Assembly (NCBI GenBank): GCA_015069195.1
Contig: SVJA01000002.1
Coordinates: 124,001-188,000, forward strand
Direction: 5' to 3'
Length of the DNA: 64,000 bases
Origin: Oscillospiraceae bacterium
Lineage (GTDB): Bacteria > Bacillota > Clostridia > UBA1212
How positions within the stretch are numbered: position 1 is the stretch's first letter; each line of letters opens with the position of its first letter. Shown in pieces: positions 46,829 to 55,798 of the stretch. Under the pieces are notes generated by a model. That model saw only the letters and a list, made by a program, of their open reading frames with translations. It had not been told where the DNA came from and searched no databases. The translations under genes were made by a program, and so were the position numbers.

Positions 46829-48813
46829 TTTTTGCTTTGGCAGGTAACCAGAATTGCGGCAAGACTACTTTGTTTAATCAGCTTACCGGTTCGAATCAGC
46901 ACGTGGGAAATTTTCCCGGAGTGACGGTGGATCAGAAGATCGGTAGTATCAGACGCCTTAAGGATTGTAAGGTTGTGGATCTTCCCGGAATTTATTCGCT
47001 CAGACCGTATACCGGTGAGGAAATTATTACTCGTGATTTTATTTTAAATGAGAAACCGGACGGAATAATAAATATTGTTGATGCTACGAATATTGAAAGA
47101 AATCTTTATTTGTCGTTGCAACTTCTCGAACTTCGTATACCGATGGTGATTGCACTTAACATGATGGATGAGGTGCGTAATAATCACGGTTCAATAGATG
47201 TTGCTGCTCTTTCGGCGCGATTGGGAGTTCCGGTAATTCCGATAAGTGCCGCAAAGAACGAGGGTATTGATGAGCTCATCGAAAAGGCGTATGACGTCGC
47301 AAAGAAAAAAATTTATCCGAGCGTGAAAGATTTTTGTTCGTCGGGCCACGTACATAGATGTATACATGCAGTGTCGCACCTTATAGAAGATCATGCAGAG
47401 GACAGAGGAATTTCACCGAGATTTGCTGCGGTAAAATTGATAGAAGAAGATCGTGACATCATAGAACGATTGGAGCTCAACGAAAATGAGCTTGATATGA
47501 TGGAGCATAGTATCGTTGAGATGGAAAACGGCTGTGGGCTTGACAGAAATGCTGCGATTGCGGACATGCGTTACACATTTATTGAGAGTGTCTGTAAAGA
47601 TACCGTAAAGAAACCACAGGAAAGCAAAGAACTGCGACGAAGTATGAAAATCGACAGCGTTTTCACTCATAAATACCTTGCGATTCCGTTATTCATTCTG
47701 AATATGTTTTTGATATTTGTATTGACATTTAATGTTATCGGAAACTTTTTAAGCTCGCTTATGGAGATGGGTGTTGAGAAAATAACAGGTGCTATTGATA
47801 ATTTATTGTCTTCCTACGGGCTAAATCCGGTTGTGCACAGTTTGGTTATAGACGGTATTTTCGCCGGAGTCGGAAGTGTTCTGAGCTTTTTGCCCATAAT
47901 AATAGTTCTGTTTTTCTTCCTGTCCATACTTGAAGATACCGGATATATGGCGCGAGTGGCATTTGTTATGGATAAATTGCTCCGAAAGATTGGACTTTCT
48001 GGTAGAAGCATCGTACCGATGCTGATTGGTTTTGGTTGTACGGTTCCTGCGATAATGGCGACAAGAACTCTTTCGTCAGAGCGTGACAGAAAAATGACAA
48101 TTATGTTGACTCCTTTTATGAGTTGCTCTGCAAAAATTCCGATATATGCATTCTTTGCCGCAGCATTTTTTGAAAGGTACCAGGCTCTTGTGATGATCGG
48201 TTTGTATTTGCTCGGAATCATTGTAGGAATAATAGTAGCACTTGTGCTCAAGTCCACATCTTTTAAAGGAAATCCGGTACCGTTCGTTATGGAACTTCCT
48301 AACTACCGTTTGCCTTCTGCCAAAAGTGTAACACTTCTTATGTGGGACAAAGCAAAAGACTTTCTGCAGAGAGCTTTTACCGTGATTTTCCTGGGAACAA
48401 TAATAATTTGGTTCTTGCAATCATTTGATATGCGATTGAATTTTGTTCAGGATAATTCGCAGAGCTTACTTGCGGCTGTGGCAAAAATTATATCTCCTAT
48501 TTTTGTTCCTCTTGGTTTTAATGATTGGAGAATTTCCACGGCACTTATAAGCGGAATTACTGCAAAGGAAGCTGTTGTCAGCACGCTAGAAGTTCTTCTC
48601 GGAGGCAAAGCGTTATCAAGTTTATTTACTCCGCTTACTGCAATGAGTTTCTTGATTTTCACGTTGCTTTATACACCTTGTATTGCGGCGATTGCGGCAA
48701 TCAGACGTGAACTTAATTCTACTTGGAAAACCGGTTTGATTGTATTTTTCCAATGTGCCATTGCGTGGGGAGTTGCCTGTCTGTTTTATCAGATTGTGGG
48801 ATTGGTTTTGTGA
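46825..48813 (+). CDS. feoB: Ferrous iron transporter FeoB
   Basis: 662 residues. The N-terminal GTPase domain has G1 GNQNCGKTTLFNQL, the NFPGVTVD switch, G3 DLPGIYSL and G4 NMMDEV. A helical GDI-like region (about 175-270) follows, then eleven or so membrane helices in two Gate regions with the conserved CSAKIPIYAFF and GITAKEAVVSTLEVL patches. It carries out GTP-dependent Fe(II) uptake, the main iron route in anaerobes. Translationally coupled to feoA. No FeoC is visible. Confidence 0.96.
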   Translation: MIFALAGNQNCGKTTLFNQLTGSNQHVGNFPGVTVDQKIGSIRRLKDCKVVDLPGIYSLRPYTGEEIITRDFILNEKPDGIINIVDATNIERNLYLSLQLLELRIPMVIALNMMDEVRNNHGSIDVAALSARLGVPVIPISAAKNEGIDELIEKAYDVAKKKIYPSVKDFCSSGHVHRCIHAVSHLIEDHAEDRGISPRFAAVKLIEEDRDIIERLELNENELDMMEHSIVEMENGCGLDRNAAIADMRYTFIESVCKDTVKKPQESKELRRSMKIDSVFTHKYLAIPLFILNMFLIFVLTFNVIGNFLSSLMEMGVEKITGAIDNLLSSYGLNPVVHSLVIDGIFAGVGSVLSFLPIIIVLFFFLSILEDTGYMARVAFVMDKLLRKIGLSGRSIVPMLIGFGCTVPAIMATRTLSSERDRKMTIMLTPFMSCSAKIPIYAFFAAAFFERYQALVMIGLYLLGIIVGIIVALVLKSTSFKGNPVPFVMELPNYRLPSAKSVTLLMWDKAKDFLQRAFTVIFLGTIIIWFLQSFDMRLNFVQDNSQSLLAAVAKIISPIFVPLGFNDWRISTALISGITAKEAVVSTLEVLLGGKALSSLFTPLTAMSFLIFTLLYTPCIAAIAAIRRELNSTWKTGLIVFFQCAIAWGVACLFYQIVGLVL

Positions 48814-48826
48814 TTAAAAAGATGAA

Positions 48827-48894
48827 AATGCGCCGCGAGCTTTGCTCGCGGCGCATTAATTATTACGCGGCTCGGTCACAAGACCGAGCCGCGT
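48827..48894. terminator. Two strong hairpins between feoB and the convergent DegT gene
   Basis: The 13-bp stem AATGCGCCGCGAG / CTCGCGGCGCATT (48827-48857) is followed by the 13-bp stem ACGCGGCTCGGTC / GACCGAGCCGCGT (48865-48894). One serves each direction. Confidence 0.8.
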
Positions 48895-48901
48895 TCCTTC
48901 T

Positions 48902-50026
48902 TTATATCATTCCTTTTATAATGCTGCAAATCCTTTCAGCGTCTTCTGTCTCGAGATCTGCATAAAGCGGAAGCGACAGAACTTTATTTGAAATATCTCT
49001 TGCAATCGGAGTATCATTTCGATCGCGGAATACTTTGTAGCAAGGAAAATCTGCCGTTATGGGATAAAAATACCTGCGAGCGAAAATGTTGTGTTTTTCA
49101 AGTTCTGCTTTAACAGAGTCTCTGTCAATCGGACAACCGTTATCTGTGTCAAATACTGCAGGAAAGTATGCATAGTTTGTTTGCACATTTTCTTGGACCG
49201 GTAAAAGTTTGACACCGGGAAAGTCTTTGAAAGCGCTTCTGTAGATTTCGGTGAGGCGCTTTCTTTTTGCGATTACATCGTTTATGTGACGAAGGTTGCA
49301 GATACCCATTGCGGCCTGGAATTCATTCATCTTTGCATTTGTACCGGTTTCGTTTATGTTCTCGCCATCGACAAGTCCGAAGTTTTTGAATTCTTTGAGC
49401 GGTTTTGCGTAGCGGCTATCGTTATAGGCGAGTGCTCCGCCTTCAATTGAGTTGAATGCTTTTGTCGCATGGAAGCTGAACATACTGCAATCCCCGTAAG
49501 TTCCGATGCCTTTTTCTTTGTAGTTTACACCGAATGCGTGTGCTGCGTCGTATATGATTTTTAGATTGTATTTCTTTGCAATCCGGTTGATTTTTTCTAT
49601 GTCGCAGACAACTCCGTAAACGTGAACAGGGATTATTGCACACGTTTTATTTGTTATAAGTGCTTCGATTTTGTCAGCGTCGATTGTGAATGTGTAGGGA
49701 TTTATGTCGCAGAAAACCGGTGTACAACCGGCCTGTACTATCGCGTGTGTGGTGGATGCAAATGTGTAGGGTGTGGTGATAATTTCTCCTTTTAATCCGA
49801 GCGTTACGATGGCAGAGTAAAGTGCCATGTGACCGTTTGTGAAAAGAGAAATGTTCTCCGCCCGAAGAAATACTTTTAGCTGTTCTTTGAATTTGTTGTG
49901 AATTGCACCAAAGTTTGTGAGCCATTGTGCATCCCAGATTTGCTTGATTTCTTCGATGTATTCTTCGTAGGGTGGCATACTCGGCTTTGTTACGAAAACC
50001 GGCGATGTGTTATTAGCGTTTTCCAT
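48902..50026 (-). CDS. DegT/DnrJ/EryC1/StrS-family sugar aminotransferase
   Basis: 374 residues. PLP enzyme with the catalytic Lys in FHATKAFNSIEGG and the internal DAAHAFGVNYKEKGIG block, plus TTPYTFASTTHAIVQAGCTP. It starts with the VTKPSMPPYEEYIEEIKQIW segment common to the VioA-like branch. Such enzymes transfer amino groups to keto-sugars on nucleotides for surface glycans. It is the last gene of a four-gene minus-strand operon (spacings 9, 15 and 22 bases) with a flippase, a PLP lyase-like protein and an ATP-grasp ligase. The exact amino sugar is not known. Confidence 0.88.
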   Translation of the reverse strand: MENANNTSPVFVTKPSMPPYEEYIEEIKQIWDAQWLTNFGAIHNKFKEQLKVFLRAENISLFTNGHMALYSAIVTLGLKGEIITTPYTFASTTHAIVQAGCTPVFCDINPYTFTIDADKIEALITNKTCAIIPVHVYGVVCDIEKINRIAKKYNLKIIYDAAHAFGVNYKEKGIGTYGDCSMFSFHATKAFNSIEGGALAYNDSRYAKPLKEFKNFGLVDGENINETGTNAKMNEFQAAMGICNLRHINDVIAKRKRLTEIYRSAFKDFPGVKLLPVQENVQTNYAYFPAVFDTDNGCPIDRDSVKAELEKHNIFARRYFYPITADFPCYKVFRDRNDTPIARDISNKVLSLPLYADLETEDAERICSIIKGMI

Positions 50027-50048
50027 TGAAAATCCCTTTCTTTTGTGA

Positions 50049-51056
50049 TTAAAGAACTGTGATACTTATATCTTTGTGGGCGATTGTCCCGATTTCGGGA
50101 GTAAAGAGTTCTTGAGGAGCTTCTTCGCCCTGTATCCATTTAATGATAGCAAGAGGAAGGTTTACTCCTGCTGCGTGGCTGAACGGATAGCCACCACCGA
50201 AACGCGCATTCATTTCGATTATATAAGGTGCTCCGTCACGGACGATGACATCTACGTCAAGATTTGCTATATGACCGACAAGACCGCTGATTCTTTTTCC
50301 TAAATTTGAAAGTCTTTCATATTCAACAATCTCTGCGGCGTCCGTTTCTCCTGCACGCATTGCAAATTTCTTTTTGACAATCGTTGTAATATATTTGCCG
50401 CTCAGGTCGTTTATTATATCAAGACCGTATTCTTGTCCTTCGATTTTTTCTTGAATGAGTATTTCATATCCTTTTTCGGCTTCGGCTTCGTACTTTAAGT
50501 ATGATTTTTGTATTTCACGCAATGTCTTTTTATAGAAAGCACGGAGTTCTTGCTCGCATGTCGCTTCGTACACTGCGATAGACCCCATACCCCAACGAGG
50601 TTTTACCATTACGGGATAACTCATTTTCCCTTCGCGAAGGTCGCGTATAACATTTTTGAGAGTTACATAGGTTTTCGGAACCTTCACTTCCGTTTCACAG
50701 AATGTGATGTAGGTCATAAGCTTGTCGTTGCATTTTGCGACTGCTTCGTAATCCGAAACAATAAGTTTCACTCCGGCGTCTTCAAATTTTTTCTTGTTGA
50801 GTGCAAGAACCGGAAGGTCGATGTCGAAAAGTGATATTACGGCGTCGATTTTGTTCTTCTGACAGTAATCGAGAACAAAGTCGATATACGACGGGTCGTA
50901 TATGAGAGGTGACTCTGTGAATTTGTCTGCAACTTTTATAATCGGAGTGAGCGAGGAACTGTTCATTGCATGTATTTCTCCGCTGCCTGCAAGTGCTTCT
51001 TTGAAATAATTTAAAAGATATGTTCTTCTGCCTGCTGATGTGAATAAAATGTTCAT
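50049..51056 (-). CDS. ATP-grasp carboxylate-amine ligase-like protein
   Basis: 335 residues. A Rossmann-like N-terminal domain (MNILFTSAGRRTYLLNYFKE) is followed by an ATP-grasp core: YPVMVKPRWGMGSIAVYEA, YEILIQEKIEGQEYGLDIIN, and the metal-binding end YIIEMNARFGGGYPFSHAAG. The layout is that of carbamoyl-phosphate-synthase-large-chain-like or PylC-like ligases, which join a carboxylate to an amine with ATP. In this operon it might ligate an amino acid to the amino sugar made by the DegT enzyme; this is inference from context only. Confidence 0.83.
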   Translation of the reverse strand: MNILFTSAGRRTYLLNYFKEALAGSGEIHAMNSSSLTPIIKVADKFTESPLIYDPSYIDFVLDYCQKNKIDAVISLFDIDLPVLALNKKKFEDAGVKLIVSDYEAVAKCNDKLMTYITFCETEVKVPKTYVTLKNVIRDLREGKMSYPVMVKPRWGMGSIAVYEATCEQELRAFYKKTLREIQKSYLKYEAEAEKGYEILIQEKIEGQEYGLDIINDLSGKYITTIVKKKFAMRAGETDAAEIVEYERLSNLGKRISGLVGHIANLDVDVIVRDGAPYIIEMNARFGGGYPFSHAAGVNLPLAIIKWIQGEEAPQELFTPEIGTIAHKDISITVL

Positions 51057-51071
51057 TGATTTCTCCTGAAT

Positions 51072-52046
51072 TTATATTGAGTTTATTTCCGGTAATTTGT
51101 CGAAGAACAGCGGGGCACTGCCTGTGTTTATAAAGAGTATTTTCTTGCCGGAAATATTGTTGTCTTTTAAGTAGTCAATCATTCCGAAAAATGCTTTGCC
51201 GCTGTATATGGGATCGAGTCCGATGCCTTCGGAGTACATAAGCGCTGCGAGCTTTGCGAGTAGCGCGCTATCATATTTGCCGTAGCCGCCGAGCGTGTAA
51301 CGGTCGGTGAAGTGTATGGACGAGGCGGCGCTTGCGACTTTGTCGCCCTGACCGCAAGCGGTCAGAAAATCCGTTATATAATCGTTTAAAATTGTTTTTT
51401 CTTTTTCTTCGTTACGCGAAACTGATATTCCGATGATGTCGGCGCTTTTACACAGAGCATCATTTGGTGCAAGCGCTTTGCCGCAAATAAGACCTGCCTG
51501 TGTAATTCCGGTGCCTGATGCGTGGAATATATAATCAAAATCAATGTTTTCCGCGGCGATTTCATCAAATACTTTGCAATATACCGAAACCCCGGTGGGG
51601 ATGTTTTTCTTGTCGTAGATATAGTATACGTTGTATCCTTGCGAGGAAAACGCTGTGACTATCTTTTCGAGCGTTTCCGGTACTTCACTTTTCTGACATG
51701 TGTAGAAGGGATAGCCGGTGGATTTTGTGATACGGCTGTTTATGGTGTCTTCGTATTCCTCTCCGTCTTCTACTGATGAAAGAACGGCGCAATGAATGTT
51801 TTTCTCTTTGCATATCATTGTGATGACACGGCACATATTTGACGAAGCAGAGCCGTATGCGAGAACGCAGTTGCAACCTTTTGCGAGAGCATCAGATACA
51901 AATGCTTCTGCGATTCGTGCTTTGTTTCCCCCGAAGTATTTCGGAAGAAGATCTTCGCGTTTTATATAAATTTCATTGCCGCAGTTATCAATGTTTTCGA
52001 GTTTGAAAATCGGCGAACCGTATTCGATTTTTTTATCGGTTTTCAT
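51072..52046 (-). CDS. PLP-dependent enzyme of the ACC deaminase/D-cysteine desulfhydrase family
   Basis: 324 residues. Fold-type II PLP enzyme with the substrate Lys in IYIKREDLLPKYFGGNKARI. SGTGITQAGLICG is the phosphate-binding loop region, and the end is GLDPIYSGKAFFGM. The family covers 1-aminocyclopropane-1-carboxylate deaminase and D-cysteine desulfhydrase, with poorly known substrates in many bacteria. In a surface-polysaccharide operon it more likely makes or racemises an amino-acid building block. Nine bases downstream of the flippase gene. Confidence 0.83.
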   Translation of the reverse strand: MKTDKKIEYGSPIFKLENIDNCGNEIYIKREDLLPKYFGGNKARIAEAFVSDALAKGCNCVLAYGSASSNMCRVITMICKEKNIHCAVLSSVEDGEEYEDTINSRITKSTGYPFYTCQKSEVPETLEKIVTAFSSQGYNVYYIYDKKNIPTGVSVYCKVFDEIAAENIDFDYIFHASGTGITQAGLICGKALAPNDALCKSADIIGISVSRNEEKEKTILNDYITDFLTACGQGDKVASAASSIHFTDRYTLGGYGKYDSALLAKLAALMYSEGIGLDPIYSGKAFFGMIDYLKDNNISGKKILFINTGSAPLFFDKLPEINSI

Positions 52047-52055
52047 AAAATCACC

Positions 52056-53561
52056 TTATTTTTTCTTTCGCTTGTTTATAATTTCTTTTACTGTTGATAT
52101 GAGATACGACAAACATTCAAACTTGAGCAGGTATGCGATTCCGAAGTAATACACTACGCCGAACACTACCTGAATTATGAGCGTGAGCCAGTTGGGCAGA
52201 TTCAAGAGTGTGAAGCACCAAGTGAAAACACCCATTGTTACGGCGAGTATGAGTGACGGCAATATGTCTTTTAATTGTTCTCCCAGACTGTAATCAAGCA
52301 ATTTCTTGTTAGGGACTGCATTTGCTACTACCGATATGAGCGATATGAATGCCTGTGTTGCAAGTACTAAAATAATTCCTTTTCCGCCGAGCTTGAGAAA
52401 ATGACTTGCTGCGAATGCGCTTCCCAATAAAACGATACCTATTGTATCTTTTATGATTTCAAGTTTCATATAAATGTCACTGCGCCCCATTGCACTGATT
52501 GCCTGAAGGTTTGCGCTGTTTATCGGAATAAATGCGTAAGTGATACAAACCAATTGGAGCATCGGGATACTGAAAGCCCATTTTTCGGTGAGCCACAATA
52601 GCACCAACGGTTTTGCTGTCGCAATAAGACCTGCCATCATCGCAAACATTACAAAACTGCTTGTTACGATAAACCTTCTGGTGAGTTCTTTTACTCGCTG
52701 CTTGTCATTTTGTATTGACGAGAGCGAAGGGAATATTACCGTGGAAATCGTTCCGTTTATATTGTCGGTGAGTTTTTCCGGAATCGTTCTGGCTTTGTTA
52801 TAGTAGCCCAAAGTGCCGCTGCCCTGATAAAACTTTTCCATAAATATCGGCACAATATTTGCATACAATGTGTTTATGAGATTTGAACCGAGGATTTTTC
52901 CGCCGAAGCCAAACAACGATTTGATCTTTTCTTTCGAGAAGACAAGCTTAGGTCGCCATTTTACGGAAAACCAGATGAATATCGCTCCGACTATATTTAC
53001 TGCAAGGTTTTGCCCTACGATTGTCCAGAGCCCGAAGCCTGCAAATGCCATTGCAAGTCCTACTACTGCCGAGCAGATTGTTGCTCCGACTGTTCTGTAA
53101 AATATTTTTTTGAAATCCATTGCTTTTGTAAGAATGGCTGTCGGAACTGTGCTGAACGCTCCTGTTATGAGTGTGAGGGCCTGAACTCTGAGTATAAATA
53201 CCAGCTGGGCATTTCCGTAGAATGATGCAATGAGCGGCGCACAGAAGAACAATGCAATATAGAAAATTACTGAAAGCCCGAGAGAAAGGAAGAACACCGA
53301 CGAGCAATCATCGTCATCTGCGTCTTTCTTCTGAATCAAAGCGGTGTTGAAACCTGCTTGGATACATATGTTTGAAATATTTATAAATATAGATATCAGT
53401 CCGACGGTGGAAAAATCTTGCGGGGACAAGAAACATCGTGCCAGAATCGTCTGTACGATGAACTCCACTACTGCAGTGCCGCCTTTTTCCATAAAACGCC
53501 AGAAAAATCCTGCAAGTACGGTTCCTTTCATATTCGGTTTTTCGGAAATTTTGTTTCCCAT
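52056..53561 (-). CDS. Polysaccharide flippase (Wzx/lipopolysaccharide-export family)
   Basis: 501 residues with about fourteen membrane helices, the MOP-superfamily layout. N-terminal block KGTVLAGFFWRFMEKGGTAV and VQTILARCFLSPQDFSTVGL, then SVIFPSLSSIQNDKQRVKEL in the centre, are typical of the WzxC/TuaB branch. It flips lipid-linked repeat units across the membrane. It is the first gene of the operon and is divergent from prmA. Confidence 0.9.
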   Translation of the reverse strand: MGNKISEKPNMKGTVLAGFFWRFMEKGGTAVVEFIVQTILARCFLSPQDFSTVGLISIFINISNICIQAGFNTALIQKKDADDDDCSSVFFLSLGLSVIFYIALFFCAPLIASFYGNAQLVFILRVQALTLITGAFSTVPTAILTKAMDFKKIFYRTVGATICSAVVGLAMAFAGFGLWTIVGQNLAVNIVGAIFIWFSVKWRPKLVFSKEKIKSLFGFGGKILGSNLINTLYANIVPIFMEKFYQGSGTLGYYNKARTIPEKLTDNINGTISTVIFPSLSSIQNDKQRVKELTRRFIVTSSFVMFAMMAGLIATAKPLVLLWLTEKWAFSIPMLQLVCITYAFIPINSANLQAISAMGRSDIYMKLEIIKDTIGIVLLGSAFAASHFLKLGGKGIILVLATQAFISLISVVANAVPNKKLLDYSLGEQLKDILPSLILAVTMGVFTWCFTLLNLPNWLTLIIQVVFGVVYYFGIAYLLKFECLSYLISTVKEIINKRKKK

Positions 53562-53639
53562 ATTGATATCCTTCCGAAATATTCTTTTACACCTTAATAT
53601 ATCACTTTTTTGAGTTTTATTAAATACTTTTTTGTTTTC

Positions 53640-53668
53640 TTGAATAAAACCTTTGTTATATGTATAAT
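53640..53668 (+). promoter_or_regulatory. Promoter of prmA
   Basis: TTGAAT (53640-53645), 17 bases, TATAAT (53663-53668). Confidence 0.7.
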
Positions 53669-53711
53669 TGAATCATAATTAGTAAGAAGCACTTACCTGA
53701 AAGGATTTTTT

Positions 53712-54647
53712 ATGGATTGGACAGACATTATTATAAAGATTTCATCAGAGGATGTTGACGCAGTTTCTGCGATTGCACAGATGGTGGTTTCACGAGGCAT
53801 TTATATCGAAGATTATTCTACTTTTGACAGCGATATAGAACAGTTTGGGTATACGGAAGTTATTGACGAGGTCCTTCTTGCAAAGGACAGGACAACAGCG
53901 CTTGTACATATTTATACGAGTCCGGAGGAAAATCCGAAAGAGGCTGTAAGTTTTCTTGCAGCACGCCTTGACGCAGAGAAAATCGAATATTCCTTAGAAA
54001 TGGGAAATGTAAAAGAGGAAGACTGGGCAAACAATTGGAAGCAATATTTTAAACCGATGAAAGTCGGCGAGAAACTTTTGCTTTGCCCTACATGGGAAGC
54101 CGAAAATATCGGTGATGAAATGTCGGACAGAATCAAACTTCTTATTGATCCGGGTATGGCTTTCGGCTCAGGTCAGCACGAAACTACAAAGCTTTGTATG
54201 GAACTTATAGAAAAATATATTACACCTGATACCAATATGCTTGATGTCGGTACGGGCAGCGGTATTTTGGGTATCGCAGGTCTTTTGCTTGGTGCCGGTG
54301 ATGTAACAGGCGTTGATATTGATGCACTTTCGGTAAAAGTTGCTAAAGAAAATGCCGAGATAAACGGTGTGGGTGATAAATTCAATGTAAAGTGCGGAAA
54401 CTTAGCGGATGATATTTCAGGAAAGTTCAATATGATTACTGCGAATATTGTTGCAGATATTATTGTTATGCTTATGCCTGACGCTAAAAAACTTCTGTCC
54501 GATGACGGTATATTTATAATGTCTGGTATCATTGATATGAGATTTGAAGATGTCGAAAAAGGTCTTGCGGAAAATAATTTTGAGATAATAGAAGTTAAGA
54601 GAGAACGCGGTTGGTGTGCGATTACCGCAAAACATAAGGAGATATAG
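53712..54647 (+). CDS. prmA: Ribosomal protein L11 methyltransferase
   Basis: 311 residues. N-terminal substrate-recognition domain with EEDWANNWKQYFKPMKVGEK, then the SAM-binding domain: IDPGMAFGSGQHETTKLCME, MLDVGTGSGILGIAGLLLGA, VDIDALSVKVAKENAEINGV, and NMITANIVADIIVMLMPDAK. It trimethylates L11 in model bacteria. Followed after one base by a glycosyltransferase gene, which shares the transcript. Confidence 0.95.
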   Translation: MDWTDIIIKISSEDVDAVSAIAQMVVSRGIYIEDYSTFDSDIEQFGYTEVIDEVLLAKDRTTALVHIYTSPEENPKEAVSFLAARLDAEKIEYSLEMGNVKEEDWANNWKQYFKPMKVGEKLLLCPTWEAENIGDEMSDRIKLLIDPGMAFGSGQHETTKLCMELIEKYITPDTNMLDVGTGSGILGIAGLLLGAGDVTGVDIDALSVKVAKENAEINGVGDKFNVKCGNLADDISGKFNMITANIVADIIVMLMPDAKKLLSDDGIFIMSGIIDMRFEDVEKGLAENNFEIIEVKRERGWCAITAKHKEI

Positions 54648-54648
54648 G

Positions 54649-55674
54649 ATGAGATTCAGTATTATTGTACCGGTTTATAATCGTGCTATAAGTTTACCTA
54701 AAACGATTCAAAGTGTTATCGACCAAAGCTACGGTGATTGGGAGTTAATTTTGATAGATGACGGTTCGTCTGATAATTCAGGCGATGTTTGCATAATGTA
54801 TACAGAAAAAGATGATCGGATACATTATTTTTATCAGGATAATAAAGGTGTCAGTGCGGCTAGAAATTACGGAATAAAGAACGCAGTTGGCGATTATATC
54901 TTATTTCTTGATTCTGATGATGGATTAGAAATGAATGCATTAGAAGTTTTAAATGAACGAATCACCGAGTATCATGATGTGGATATGTTTGTGTTTGGCA
55001 TTGTTGGTTCAGAAATTTTGAGGAGTCAACCGGCTAAATATGTTTCAAAGGATGAAATACGAGAAAAATATTTGCCTGCACAATTATATATTGGAGCGGA
55101 ATATGAGAAATATTTTACGGAACCTTATGTTTGGAATAAATGTTACAGTGGTATCTTTATGAAAGATAATGATATCTCTTTTGACGAAAACCATTTTACA
55201 TGGGAAGACGGATTGTTCACGATTAATTGTTTGGATGCCGCAAATGGAATCGTGGTTATGCAGCATAAGTTGATTGCCAGAAATATTGTAACTACTTCGC
55301 ATAATCTTTCTTATAAGTTCTTTGATAACCAAATAGAAAATTATATAAATGATGCGATTTCATACAAAGAACGATTCGGCAAAGAATATAATTTTGAGGC
55401 AGCATATCATTGTGCTTTTAATATGCGCGTGATTATGACTCTGATTAGCAAAGCTGTTGCTCAGAAGGGACAAGCATCTATGCAGATTATTGATGGTATA
55501 GTAAATAATCCTGTAGTTCGTTTTTGGAATGACAAATTTGTTCCGGATTTTGGATATGAGAAAAAATTAAAAAAGTATATTAATGAACGCAATAGCAAAA
55601 AGATTTACAAAATGTACTATATAGGGATTATAAAGAAAACGTACTATAAATTAAAGGAATGGTCGAATTTATAA
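54649..55674 (+). CDS. Glycosyltransferase family 2
   Basis: 341 residues from the ATG at 54649 (AAGGAGATATAGG upstream, overlapping the prmA end). GT-A fold start FSIIVPVYNRAISLPKTIQS, VIDQSYGDWELILIDDGSSD, the GVSAARNYGIKNAVGDYILF block with the donor-binding FLDSDD, and EDGLF further on. It should use a nucleotide sugar for a surface glycan; the C-terminal third is not diagnostic. Codon use appears more AT-rich than in prmA, hinting at separate origin. Confidence 0.88.
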   Translation: MRFSIIVPVYNRAISLPKTIQSVIDQSYGDWELILIDDGSSDNSGDVCIMYTEKDDRIHYFYQDNKGVSAARNYGIKNAVGDYILFLDSDDGLEMNALEVLNERITEYHDVDMFVFGIVGSEILRSQPAKYVSKDEIREKYLPAQLYIGAEYEKYFTEPYVWNKCYSGIFMKDNDISFDENHFTWEDGLFTINCLDAANGIVVMQHKLIARNIVTTSHNLSYKFFDNQIENYINDAISYKERFGKEYNFEAAYHCAFNMRVIMTLISKAVAQKGQASMQIIDGIVNNPVVRFWNDKFVPDFGYEKKLKKYINERNSKKIYKMYYIGIIKKTYYKLKEWSNL

Positions 55675-55705
55675 TTCGACGCTGTCGGAAGGATAATTTG
55701 CACAG

Positions 55706-55734
55706 TTGCACAAATTGTTTATGCTATGTTATAC
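55706..55734 (+). promoter_or_regulatory. Promoter of murA
   Basis: TTGCAC (55706-55711), 17 bases, TTATAC (55729-55734). Confidence 0.55.
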
Positions 55735-55798
55735 TGACATAGTTGAATGAGAAATTGTTTTTAGCTTTTTTGCTACTAAATATAAAGCAGGTGTTTTT

